The position numbers and the translations under genes are program-made. A stretch of 64,000 bases of DNA from Nymphaea colorata (taxonomy: Eukaryota; Streptophyta; Magnoliopsida; Nymphaeales; Nymphaeaceae): assembly GCF_008831285.2 (NCBI RefSeq), contig NW_022204507.1:7150174-7214173 (forward strand), written 5' to 3'. Numbering within the stretch: position 1 is the first letter of the stretch; each line of letters opens with the position of its first letter. The notes beneath the pieces were generated by a model, which was not told the origin of the DNA, ran no database searches, and saw only the letters and a list, made by a program, of their open reading frames with translations. This document shows, in pieces, positions 21,291 to 31,736 of this stretch.

Positions 21291-22779
21291 AGACTTGACA
21301 AACCCATGTTTGCTAATTTTCTTTGCAACTATTACAATTCTTTTTTTTCTTTTTTTGTAAAATTAGAGACTTCAATATTTGAAAAATGATAAACATGAAA
21401 GTGAACAATATTGTTTCACATCAGCTGTTAAATATTTTTACTAAATTGATTTTTCCTTCTTGTTTGAGGTTATGTGAAGCGATTAATAACTCAAATAAGA
21501 GTTCAATGTTAAACCTTAGACTGATGGTATAAGCAATTATAAGAATTAATTGGCCCAAATTGCCAAGTGATTGGTGGCAAACAGATTCAAGTCCATATCC
21601 AACTCAAGAATGCACATATCAACTTTTAACTATTTTGACATAAAAATTTAAAATAATCTTTTATTTTTAATTAATTTCTATGCATTTTCTAATTTTTGCA
21701 ATGACTTTAATTATATTTTTGCAGACGCACAACTGATTCAACTAAATCGGTCATGAATCATTTGAATCGTTGCCGATTCAATTAATAAACCATTTTTTAC
21801 AACACTAGTTGGTGGGAGGAGAGAGAGAGAGAGAGACTTCCAAATTGTTGGATATTCTAGTTAAGAATGTGTTACAAATGTAATTTCAAAACGGCAAACC
21901 AAAACTGGACAATCAAATTTTTGATGAAACAACCCATGGTCTAGAAAAGACAATTTAATTTATTTCATAAATTAGAATAGAGTAAATTACAAGTCTATCA
22001 CAAACATCAAAATTTTTACCAAAACATATAGTGTTTAAAATTTTAAGATCCGCTCTCTAAAATTAATTACTTTCCTATATTTTTTTCAATGTACCAACTT
22101 TTAGCGCTTCACCTTTTGAACTACACAATCAAAAGTTTGGGAGACTATCATTCTAGTAGGATTGGACAGGAACCACTGGATCCTCATTTTATCAGTAGCT
22201 CATTTTCATCATCTTATTGAGTAAATCTCATTTTTAATCCTCCTATTGATTCTTTAAAGCTATTTCAAAATAAGATTATTGTACTTGTTGTTGTAGAGAT
22301 GATGGTGTCATTGTGTAGATGTTTAATTGTTGGATTTAAATAGCATCCAACAATTAAATATCAGCCACTTTTTCGGAATTGCTTGGCTTAAATAGCATAT
22401 CTGAACACTTCTTATTTCATAGGACAAGAACGTAGTTTTTTTTTTCCTTTCACAAATTGGTTAATTGAACAATTGCAATGAGAAATATGCATGAGATAAA
22501 TATGCAAAAATTTAGACATACAAAACCATCAGTCCAGTGGCCTACTTTGAGCAATATTTATTTCAAACATTAACTGCCAAAGTACACATGCCATATCGTC
22601 AACAAAACTAAAGAAGTAACAAATGTATATTTATGAAGTAAATTTTTTTAATGACATAGCACACAGAAATAATCTTCCACATCCATGACTTTATAACTAT
22701 TAGATGTTATTAAAAAACTATTAATAACAAACCACTAAGACAATACATAAAATCAAGTCAACAAAGCCATAACTTAAAA
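21291..22779. repeat. Non-coding part of segmental unit (copy 1)
   Basis: Collinear with 38361-39270 and 54781-56139, each copy having its own deletions. AT-rich, no motif. It contains a perfect 14-bp inverted repeat at 22322-22358 and a short (GA)n near 21817-21835. Confidence 0.7.
22322..22358. other. Perfect 14-bp hairpin
   Basis: TTTAATTGTTGGAT pairs with ATCCAACAATTAAA across a 9-base loop. Copy C retains a 13-bp version at 55680-55714. Confidence 0.8.
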
Positions 22780-23005
22780 CACAATTAGAAGACATAAAAC
22801 TTTTCATAGTTATTAAAGATTTTGACATATCTTGTACCATTTTGGGCATCATCAAACCATCTCAACAATGTAGCAGCTGCATTGCCAACTATTCTATTTG
22901 CAATCACCTGAAAAGGGAAAATGGGGTGAGAATTTGAGAAAGTTATCAGTACAATGTCTACATTTGCTTTATTCCAGCCTATACGAAGCAATTCCAAAGT
23001 CATCT
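22780..23005 (-). pseudogene. Exon-like segment with 3' splice site, copy 1
   Basis: On the minus strand a pyrimidine-rich tract ending TTTTCAG at 22908-22914 precedes an open segment reading VIANRIVGNAAATLLRWFDD and then a short tail to a stop near 22785. The same segment is kept in copy C (56143-56361) with few replacements; copy B (39290-39425) has an internal deletion. I do not recognise the family. It could be a captured last exon or a chance reading frame in a repeat. Confidence 0.3.
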
Positions 23006-23399
23006 TACATCACCACTACATGAGGTGAAGTGGCTCAAAATGTACAGTTTCAATATCAACGATACATATAGGTGATGAAACATTTAATAATACCAAATAT
23101 TTATTGCAACAATTTTTGTAAACATCTATGCATATGCATGCAATTGTTATTACTATTGGCATGCTTATAGCCACATTTTAGTTTTACATATCAATCAACT
23201 GCAGGCACACAAAAATAACAAATTGGACACCTCTTGTATTTTTATACGACATTTATTTAGTCCCCAATAATAAAACCAACAACAACAATATCTCAACTTG
23301 TATGCTTTTACTAGATGCATGAATCTATAATGATTCATAACTTGATATAGGAACAACCTTATATTTGTCAACGTGCTTTACTTGGCCATTGTTTTTTGT

Positions 23400-23790
23400 T
23401 TTCTTGTCTTCCATGAGATTATATGATTGTGTAGGTAGGTGAGATATCCTTGAATTCAATTTCAGATATCCTAGTTAATTTGCTTCAAAGAACACATGTA
23501 GGTTAAGATTATGTATTCTTGAAATATGCCCTCAATTATCTTGAGTCGAAGTTTCCATGAACAAACAAGTTTTATTATTGCATATTTCATGTCCAACCTG
23601 GTGAACAAAATGCATTGTAAACATCCAATGGTACTCTTGCATAAAGTAGCATCTTGAAGTACTTCACTTTGATATTTGGACAATTTTATTTTAGGAGCAG
23701 TAGGAGCATTGATAGGATTTTCTCAACTAAAGCAATTCTTTGTGAGATGATCTTTTATATATTTCTTTTGTGACAACACAATTAGTTTTG
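23400..23790 (-). pseudogene. Copia reverse transcriptase/RNase H junction fragment, minus strand, copy 1
   Basis: Minus-strand reading gives DATLCKSTIGCLQCILFTR and DMKYAIIKLVCSW (the family has [23 protein letters not shown]), i.e. the region after the YVDD palm. Preserved in the B (39780-40190) and C (56800-57170) copies. Coding is broken by frameshifts. Confidence 0.7.
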
Positions 23791-23796
23791 AGAATC

Positions 23797-24040
23797 AACC
23801 CATGCTAATCTTAGACCCATATGAACCAATAGACCTTTTTCAGTCAGATCTTTATGTTGAATAGCAACAAGCTATGCAACAACAAATGGATGTACTTGTC
23901 AAAAATAAAAGATGGTAACTTGTACCATCAGGGAGTATCTCAAACATCATTAGAGTGCAAGTGGAATTATAAAATAAAGAGATATGTAGATAGCTCTATA
24001 ACTAGATTTGAAGCTGGGTTAGTCACTAATGGTGTCACTT
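23797..24040 (+). pseudogene. Copia reverse transcriptase start, inverted relative to its siblings
   Basis: Plus-strand reading gives CKWNYKIKRYVDSSITRFEA and GLVTNGV, the first part of copia reverse transcriptase (the family has KWVYKIK...ERYKARLVA). It is the reverse complement of 57663-57905 in copy C with near identity. In copy C it lies on the same strand as the rest of the element. Here it follows the opposite-strand piece ending at 23790, with about 490 bases missing between, so an inversion with deletion occurred. Confidence 0.8.
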
Positions 24041-24384
24041 TTCAAGCTGGTTCGAGATGTACATAAAATTAAGTTAGTGACAAATTGCGGAGAATGCAGT
24101 TCGGAGGCAAAAGGGGGTGGCGGTCCGGCGCCAGCCGTGTAGCCACCCACTCCGTTAGCTTATTCCCTTACCAGCTCTTTCATCTTATGCTATACATGCA
24201 CTCAGTTGCTACTAGCTAGATCTCCTCCTTTGCCTCTTCAAATTAGAAAATAATTCCTTGTAGCCTGAAAATTAGTCTGCACCATAGAGGAAGAGAAATC
24301 ACGACAGAAGGCCTTCCCATGGCAAACACTGCATGATGGCCCTCAAAAAGGGAAAGGAAAAAACATAAAAGGTCGATTGTCTTC

Positions 24385-24572
24385 CCGGTTCATATATAAA
24401 TGTTCATGTCCTGAGTTTCATTTTCGTTCGTTCCCTGTCATGCAGCTAGTGGAATCTTCTTTTCTTGCCAATCCGGCTGCTGGCCACCAAGTGTTCATTC
24501 CCCAAAGGTATATATAGGGCTGCGATATCTGATCGTTTGACAGGCATGTAGACAAAAGGAGATGACTAATCC
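24385..24572 (+). promoter_or_regulatory. Possible promoter with TATA boxes, cassette copy 2
   Basis: A TATATATA at 24509-24516, followed by GGGC, lies about 57 bases before the ATG at 24573; a second TATATAAATG lies near 24393. The layout matches cassette copy 1. Confidence 0.4.
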
Positions 24573-24624
24573 ATGGACAACGTTGCTGATCATCATCAAA
24601 AGAAAAAGAAAAAGGAAGAGCCAG
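24573..24624 (+). CDS. Possible first coding exon, cassette copy 2
   Basis: ATG at 24573 opens MDNVADHHQKKKKKEEP and ends at CCAG/GTAAAT (24624/24625). Same length as cassette copy 1. The asparagine/glutamine residues of copy 1 are lysines here. No following exon was recognised downstream within the unit. Function unknown. Confidence 0.35.
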
Positions 24625-24780
24625 GTAAATTTCCATTTAAATTAAGTCTGTACAACCTTGCTGATCAACCGTGCTTGAGCTCCACTCAAGCTCTCAAGTT
24701 TAAATTTGTGCACTACTCTAGCTAGGTACCCCATATAGTTTTTCATGTAATATTACCCCATATAGCTTTCCATGTATTTG

Positions 24781-25129
24781 TTTCATCTAAATAGGCACCT
24801 CTTATCAGATTCAGCAGAATTGGTGAATTTGCCAATTCACCAATCAAACGCCTCACTGATACCGCACCTCACTCAATTCTACAACACCAACGCAGCTTGA
24901 GTTGGCTCAATTTAAGATCTTATTGACCATCGTTGTTTTAAGTTTGGCTCATGGATAAAGTCTATGATCATTTATCCAAACGTGTGAAACTTAAACACCT
25001 CGGACTTAGCTTAAATTCCAATGAAACATTATTAGGACACATCAAATTTGTGTTTTGGCACGAGAATAGATTTATCTCAAGACAACATTGAGATATCTGG
25101 ATAAGTTTCATCTATAATGAGGTAGTTGG
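24781..25129. other. No gene seen
   Basis: AT-rich, single-copy in the window, no motif. Confidence 0.4.
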
Positions 25130-25137
25130 ATGCTGAT

Positions 25138-25324
25138 CAGGGGCAGAGCAAAGGAGGGGCCCGCATGGGCCCTGGCTCTACCTAAAAAAAAAAATTTACA
25201 TGAAAAATTTTATAAAATTTCACTTGTCTTCTATAAAAATTTTGCAAAATGATATTTCGGCCCCCGTCAAAATTCAAAAACTTTAATTCTGCTCTCTTAA
25301 TGAAAATGTCTGGCTCCGCCCCTG
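25138..25324. mobile_element. hAT-type MITE
   Basis: The left end CAGGGGCAGAGC and the right end GGCTCCGCCCCTG are near-perfect inverted repeats (12 bases, one mismatch). The flanks ATGCTGAT (25130-25137) and ATGGAGAT (25325-25332) match at 6 of 8 positions, fitting an aged 8-bp hAT target duplication. The 187-bp body is non-coding and AT-rich. Ends of the CAGGGGCGGAGCC type are widespread in plant hAT MITEs (family knowledge). Confidence 0.8.
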
Positions 25325-25885
25325 ATGGAGATCACCATGTACACTTTAATCTCACATTATCATGTGTCTTGGCTTGTAACTTACTTCAAGTTATATAGAA
25401 ACTTAAGTTGTAGGGGAAAGGTGGAGATTGACCATATCAAAAGGTGTCAATTTTATGCTTGGTCATTATATATTGTATTAAAATTATTGCGAACATCACT
25501 GATATTCCTCATGAAGAAGATTTTAACTTAATCATGCTGAAAATTCTTGTCCTCATTTTTCTGGTATACTAGTAAAAAGGGGTTAGCACAACAAGAATGA
25601 AGAGGGGCTAGATGGCCACTAGTTTCTATTTCAAATTCGTGGGGCACCAACTCTCTGTTGTAAAAGGGATGGTACCAACATGCAAGTTGAAACGCAGCTG
25701 GAGCATTGGGATAAAGGTTTCAGCTTTTTACCTAGCTTTGGAAACCCCGCTCACCTGAACAGAGTATGCGATATAAAATATGGTATATATAGATATCGAT
25801 ATCTATCCATGTAAGAAATCGGAATTAATCAGATTTAAATAAGAAACTCCGTCTTATTGGACTCAAATTCAGTTTTAAATAAAAA
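25325..25885. other. No gene seen; partial dispersed repeat at its right end
   Basis: Mostly unique. 25808-25880 (GTAAGAAATCGGAATTAATC) belongs to the same repeat as 16508-16580 and 29765-29830 and is cut off at the start of the next element. Confidence 0.45.
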
Positions 25886-26129
25886 TTATTATAGTCGGTC
25901 CACCAAAATTATTAGAAGAATTTGTTCTCTCTCTCTCTCTTCTACCAAAAGTTCTGTAATATATAGTCGGTCCACCAAAAGGTGCACGCAGTGCACACGA
26001 AGGAAACCAAGTTCTGTACGCCACTCTGTGTATATCACGAGCGTACACTGGATGTGGACCCTACTATCAATATGCATATTTACTTTAATGTTCAAACATT
26101 ATTTCATATGCACAATTTTGAATATTTTT

Positions 26130-26365
26130 AATCATGTCCTTATCTCACAGCTCTATAATTGTCTTATACCTCTGTCATTAGTTCACACTTCTGCCATTAT
26201 CTCATATCATTCATTATCACACTCATGTCGTTATCTCATACTCATTATCTCATACCATCTTCATTATTGTGAACCCATAACATCTCATACCTTTGTCATT
26301 ATTACATTCATGTTATTATCTCATACTTGCTACCTCATACTCTAATCCTTATCTCATACCCATAG
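26130..26365 (+). repeat. Minisatellite, TATCTCATAC orientation
   Basis: About 12 imperfect units of TATCTCATACCTCTGTCATT type, forming the left arm of the palindrome. Confidence 0.85.
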
Positions 26366-26379
26366 CATCTAAGATAATG

Positions 26380-26625
26380 ACAGGGAGTGGCATGAGATAA
26401 TGGTTGAGATATGCGATAATGAAATAATGGTTTGGGTATGAGATAACGGCAGGAGTATGAGATAAAGAGTACGAGATAATATAATAGAGGTATGAGATAA
26501 TGTGTATGAAATAGCAGAAAAAGTATAAGCATATGTATGAGATAATGCTAAACAGAGGTATGAGATAATGTGTACAGAGAACAAAAGATGTATGAGATAG
26601 TGAAATATGTACGAGATAACACAAT
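26380..26625 (-). repeat. Minisatellite, GTATGAGATA orientation
   Basis: About 14 imperfect units reading GTATGAGATAATG, the reverse complement of the left arm. The spacer between arms is only about 15-20 bases (around 26365-26380). Confidence 0.85.
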
Positions 26626-26690
26626 GAGCGGAATCAATAAAACGAAGACGCCTATTTACATTTCAGGGAGGTATATTAGTTATAGCGATA

Positions 26691-26957
26691 TGCATAGACT
26701 CACAAGCTTTACCTTTATCGAATCTCAAATTTTTTCTTTCGTTTTTCTTTTTTTGTCATTAAAAAAGTTTTTTCTTCTATTAATCATGAACTTTTTTTTC
26801 ATTATTAAAATGATGCATGAAAAAATCATACATAAAATGGTGTATATAACCAACATCAGACATGAAGTATGTCTATTGTTTGATTTCCATTGGTATTACT
26901 TTTCTAGTGGCATTGAAGGCTGGGTTAAAGAATAATATTACTTTCCCTTGCTCTGCC

Positions 26958-27018
<61 letters not shown>

Positions 27019-27289
27019 CACTCCACAATGCAATATTACATGGGATGGTAAGTTTAATCACACATGTATTGGGAGGGAGAGAGAGATGGACAGAGAGAGA
27101 GACACTCTTTCCTTACAAAAAAAAAACACCGTTAAACGTTTTGCTTACCTGGTTTGAGCCATCCATTCTGATGGCTCATGTTCTTTGTTTAAAAAAATTA
27201 AAGAAAAAGGAACATTAGGGAAAGATGCCTCTAGCTAGCATACTGTATCTCACCGGCAAAGCAGAGGAAAGAACGGGGCATCATGCCAG
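26691..27289. other. No gene seen
   Basis: AT-rich, with homopolymer T runs at 26730-26800 and a (TA)n tract. A small hairpin GAGCCATC/GATGGCTC lies near 27157-27178. Confidence 0.45.
26961..27016. repeat. (TA)28 microsatellite
   Basis: Uninterrupted TA tract. Confidence 0.95.
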
Positions 27290-28520
27290 GTAATCAGTTG
27301 ATTGGGGAATCTGGAAAAGTTAATGCCGGGTAATCATTTGATTGGGGAATCTGGAAAAGTTAAAAATCAAACACGACCAATTTTCCCCACTCAAGTATAT
27401 TTTTCCGCTAGTGGTGAAATCAGAAGTGTCTGCGGTTCACCCCTTTTTAATATGATAATCAATGATGAGGTGGCAATACATGCTACTTTACGAGCTAGCT
27501 TGGGTTAGCAAAGCCCCAAATGGGCTAAAATGAAGAGATCTGTCTTACCTAGGTATTGAAGACCTGACCTTTAGAGGTTGCGCATCTAAGCCGCTCATAT
27601 ATATAGGTCAAATTGAACATAGCAACATGGGCAGACATTGGTGTTACAAAATATGAAGGAAAATTAAATGATAAGTTCAGTTTAGACAAAAAAATGATAT
27701 ATCAAGGTTTTGTTTTTTGAGAAAGTCAACTAAGTGCATACGTGAAAACAACAAAACATGAATTAACAATTTATTGCTATGTTTAGTTGAGAAATTATAA
27801 TTAACAATTTGTTTACATATTGTACATATCACAGAGGTCAATACTGAAAGTTCATATATTGATAGTGGGGTCCACCTATTAACCTACGCTCGTTATGTAC
27901 ATAGGGTGTTGTAGAAACCTTGCTTTCCATTTCTATTTCTATGTTGAACAATTCTTCGACTCAAATAAGCTCCAATCAGTAGTCTTATACGTGACCCTTG
28001 TATAGGATATAGGCTGGCCCCAAGCTGCCAAATTGACTGCCCTCTTATTGGCGCAAAAAAGTTTTTTACCGAGTATCATCGCCCCAACTACCATGACAAA
28101 TTATATATATAGTTGTCTCCCATTTCCTTTCTTATTATTTTTTCATTTAGTCAGCTCTCTATCTCTCTCATTTACTCTCTTTAAGTCTTCCACGTCTCAC
28201 GTTTTCTCAACAAAATTGAACATGTATATGTATTGTTGGTTGCCAGTTGCAGGTTCAAGATATACATAAAAGTTGCATTATTTTGCCACCATCTTTGTGG
28301 ATTTTCAAGCTACAACCCATGACAACGTTGGATTGTCGTCACAAAGTTGGACTATTATTTTGGCAAATGATTTAACCAAAAACACGGACGTAAATTTATG
28401 ATATTAAATGAACATAAATTAATTATGTGAAAGTTGACAAGATTTCATGCGAAGCATATTGATAATAAACACTATTATTTTGTGAGCAACCTTAGTGTAG
28501 ATGAAAACAAACTTAAAGGA
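27290..28520. repeat. Dispersed repeat, copy of 16.8-16.9 kb and 17.8-18.8 kb
   Basis: 27300-27590 matches 16790-17000 and 27620-28520 matches 17816-18770, both in the same orientation. A sequence of nearly 600 bases at 17200-17815 is not present between the two blocks here. A 35-bp local duplication of GGTAATCAGTTGATTGGGGA-like sequence starts at 27289 and repeats at 27329. Confidence 0.75.
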
Positions 28521-28899
28521 CTATATATTTGAAACAATCTTAATATAAAGTAGTATTAAGAAAATCAACTTAATTTGATGAGTATAATAGCCAAACTCCA
28601 AACTTTTTTTAACAAATATTCCATGTAATATATTGAGACTCAAATTTTGTATCTAGGATAAGTTTTTTATTACCCACACAACTTTTCAATTAATATCAAA
28701 CAGCATACTCTAAAGGTAAATTGGATAAAACAAATTACAAAAACATTAATTCTTGCAATGAAAAAATCAAACTATCCAAAACATGGATGCGTTCTGCAAA
28801 ATAATTGAAAATAAAACAAACAATTTGATGAAGAAATCATCAGCAACTTGAAATTATTTAAAGTCTCAGCGGAAGCTTAACATTAACCTCCGTTGCCTA
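28521..28899. other. No gene seen
   Basis: AT-rich and featureless. Confidence 0.4.
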
Positions 28900-29191
28900 A
28901 CATTAACCTAACATGCTTCCTTCCACAAGATCTTATTTATTGTCGATATGACTCCTATGCATGTTCATTGGTGAAGTCCCTGCAATTGTTGATTTTGAAG
29001 TTGTAGAACGTATTTATGAGGCCAAACCACAACCTGATCACGTCTACGGTTTAATATAAATGGTGGGTGATAACTTATAATGGAGTATTATTATTGTAAA
29101 TGTTGATGTTGGAAAACTTAAAATTCATGTTCGTCATTTAATAAAGAATCAAAGGCCAACAAACAATGTCTCCGATGTGGCGGTCTAATCA
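28900..29191. repeat. Dispersed repeat, copy of 16.1-16.4 kb
   Basis: Matches 16110-16440 and 33930-34112 (landmarks CATTGGTGAAGTCCCTG, AACGTATTTATGAGG, ATAAATGGTGGGT and GCGGTCTAATCA). Confidence 0.75.
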
Positions 29192-29556
29192 TAGCCACAA
29201 ATAGTATCTCGGAGTTTTAAATAGCGAGGGTTTTCTTGGGTGTAATACGACGGACTTGAAAAATAAAGGAAAAATAGTAGTTAAAAAATAAAATAGATAA
29301 AAATGAGAGAAAATAAAATAAATGAGAAAATAATAACACAAGCATCAAAAGATAGGTAGATCTTTACCAAATAAAAAAAAATGATAAAAAAACTGGTTGA
29401 CATTAAAAAAGTAAAAAAACCGAAAAAAAAAAACACGTTAAAGACGTGTTTTTTGTTTTTAATTAAAAAAAACGCTTTTTTTAAGTTTTAAACAGCATTT
29501 CAATTTCTCACGTTTTTTTCGCACTTTTCTCTAAAATAACAAGTTTTTTGTGACTA
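29192..29556. mobile_element. Insertion of about 365 bp with short inverted ends
   Basis: The related copy at 34100-34135 passes from GCGGTCTAATCA almost directly to CCAATGG...GTGTATTCTGG, whereas here about 365-390 bases intervene. The insert starts TAGCCACAAA and ends TTTGTGACTA, a 10-bp terminal inverted repeat with one mismatch. It is A/T-rich and non-coding, with an internal palindrome around ACACGTTAAAGACGTGT near 29431. Target duplication is unclear, so the transposon superfamily is not assigned. Confidence 0.45.
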
Positions 29557-30490
29557 TCAACTTTAATTAGATAATCTAATTAAACTAATGGTGCGTGTAT
29601 TCTGGAAAAGTACTTTTTTTTTGTCATTTATTTCAATTCTTTGGATAGCCAGTATGAACAAAACCGTTGGCGCTTGGAGATGTTAATTGATCAGATCCAG
29701 ATCTGACATCCATTCAAAATGCTTTTATAAGTCGGATACAGGAATAAAAAAAGCTGAACATCCGGTCAAGAAATCGGAATGAATTAAATTTTAATTAAAA
29801 ACTCTTATCCTATCATATTGGAACTCAGTTTTAAATAAATATCTGATTGGATAACAAAAATCTTAACATGGATATCCAACTCTAGATTTAGATATCTGAA
29901 TACAATCTTATGAGTGAATGTTTGTTCCGAATATAGATATCTGAATCCAAAGTCATGAGCTAATATCCGATCGATCTGACATCTGAATCTGGTACTGTGT
30001 TGTGAGCTACTATTTGTACAAACGTGAATTTCAAGTTTTGCAACGTCGACATTTACAATAATAATCCATTATCAGTTATCTTCCACCATTTCTTAAAATC
30101 TTAGACGAGATCAGGTTGTGGTTTGGCCTCATAAATACGTTCTGCTACTTTAAATAATTTAAAGTTGCTGATGATTTCTTCATCAAATTTACAACTGTAC
30201 AAATTTAAGGTAACTGATTACCCTAATATAATATCTTTATGTAAAGAACTTTAAGACAAACTAATTACCCTAATATAATACCTTTAATAATTGAAATCAA
30301 TTCCAAATTGTCTTTTAACTTTTCAGTACAAGATATTCTGCTACAAACTTAAGACAAACTAATTACCCTAATATAATATCTTTATGTAAAGAAAGAAATT
30401 AATTAATTATATAATCTATTAAAGGTAACATTTTGGCAAAGAAAGAGATAACCTATACAAATTTACAACTGTACACCCCTTACTTCTTTC
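29557..30490 (+). repeat. Inverted-repeat cluster, arm with order a-b-c
   Basis: Sub-blocks a (29557-30020), b (30000-30235) and c (30235-30490) each have a reverse-complement partner at 33115-34060, but there the order differs. Block a includes the AT-rich sequence with GATATCTGAATAC words and a perfect palindrome TTAATTAGATAATCTAATTA (29563-29583). Block c overlaps the 3' end of the LINE unit. Confidence 0.75.
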
Positions 30491-30509
30491 TCGTGTGAGA
30501 ATGATCATG

Positions 30510-30810
30510 GTAACTTCTATAAGTTGGATCAAACTCATGATGCATGCTTTGCACATTTTAAGAGCTCTTCCTCTAAAGATTTGTCATCTGGTTGGCTTTT
30601 AGATAGTCTTTTGCAAGGAGAAAGTTTCTAAGACGAGGAGAATTCTTTTCGGTGGGCTGTTTCGGAGGTAAACTCTAATGTTGCCCCTTGCCCTGATGGA
30701 TAACCAAATATTTCTTTCAACAAACGTAGGATTATATGGAGGCTAATGTATCTTGCACCATAAGAGATCTTTTGAAAAAGGAGGGACGGTTAGGAGCAAT
30801 TGTCACAGAA
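30510..30810 (+). pseudogene. LINE (L1-type) fragment, inverted copy
   Basis: It reads on the plus strand as SSKDLSSGWLLDSLLQGESF followed by a stop and frameshift, equivalent to the minus-strand fragments at 20470-20795 and 53995-54330. Non-functional. Confidence 0.65.
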
Positions 30811-31690
30811 AACACGTCTTATTTTAAATTCAAGAAATCAAATTTATATATTGATGCAAACATCATACTTAATTTTTAATAGGCGGCTTAGGTGGCTATA
30901 AGTGCCCATTCAACATTTATTCTGATCAACTGCACCGAATTGGGCAGAGATAATTTGTTTATATATATGTTTGTTCTTTAAGGGAAGGACTTGTAGGTGC
31001 CTGCACATGGCAGGAAATATATTTCGTTATCAATATTAGTTTATGAACTGAAACCGCCATACGTAACTCCAGTTGATAAGTTCGGACTGAAAGGAAGGAT
31101 GGAAACAGCGAAGGGGAAGTCGACAACTCGATTTTGATAAGCAAATGAAAGGTAAATTTGCTCAGAGTGGTGCATATTTCACCTTGATGTCGGAGTGACT
31201 AGTTAGCATATTTAATTCTATTTTTTACTTGGAATATAATTATAACTGCGCTCGGCTAAATTAGTTTCCTAATTTCAATCTTAAATTGAACATGCCAAGC
31301 CATTGCTTGCGTGTCACCTTAGACATTTTTCATTGCTATATATGCTTTGTCATTTGGGTCCTTCCTTCACTGACAATTAATTAATCAAAGTTATGACCAT
31401 TATCTGTGAAATGCCTTTGGGTAGAGGGCATTTGGTCCATAATTTCCCTTCATTGGAAGTAAATTCAGCGCTAGTTAGATAGTGCCTAGCGTGTTACAGC
31501 CTGAACGAGCAAAACTTAGGATGTATATTCTGGTCATTTTCGTCAAGAGGTGCCTATTGAGATGAAACAAATTCATGGAAAGCTATACGGGTTAATATTC
31601 CATGACAAAATTTAAACTTGAGAGCTTGAGTGGAGATCGAGTTGACTCGAGCACTAAAGGAACACAGAGTTAATTTAAATGGAAATTTAC

Positions 31691-31736
31691 CTGGCACTTC
31701 CTTTTCCTTTTGATGATGATCAGCAACGTTGTCCCT
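31691..31736 (-). pseudogene. Degenerate copy of the possible first exon (cassette copy 3)
   Basis: In minus orientation the sequence matches cassette copies 1 and 2: DNVADHHQ is preserved, as is the splice site CCAG/GTAAAT (31691/31690). The start codon has become AGG. Two codons are missing, an in-frame change. The TATATATAGGG box upstream is also retained (near 31795). Confidence 0.4.

Larger units (their letters stand above)
24044..24780 (+). repeat. 0.7-kb direct repeat, right copy
   Basis: Second copy of 18980-19690. It begins with GCTGGTTCGAGATGTACATA directly after the inverted copia piece. Confidence 0.85.
25886..26690. mobile_element. Minisatellite-bearing element, copy 2 (inverted, palindromic)
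   Basis: The reverse complement corresponds to the element at 12870-13385: TTACTTTAATGTTCAAACAT (26071-26090) on one side and AACGAAGACGCC (26641-26652) on the other match its two flanks. Unlike copy 1 the minisatellite is present in both orientations, giving a long inverted repeat centred near 26370. The arrangement resembles foldback elements, whose long inverted ends are made of short tandem repeats (family comparison only). No coding capacity seen. Confidence 0.5.

Noticed and set aside
26130-26625. CRISPR-like array
   Set aside because: Repeats are contiguous and imperfect without unique spacers, in a plant nuclear context.
26857-27061. Isoleucine-tyrosine repeat proteins across TA tracts
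   Set aside because: Alternating IY codons are produced by (TA)n in any frame; the same applies at 13966, 18301, 62744 and 63449.
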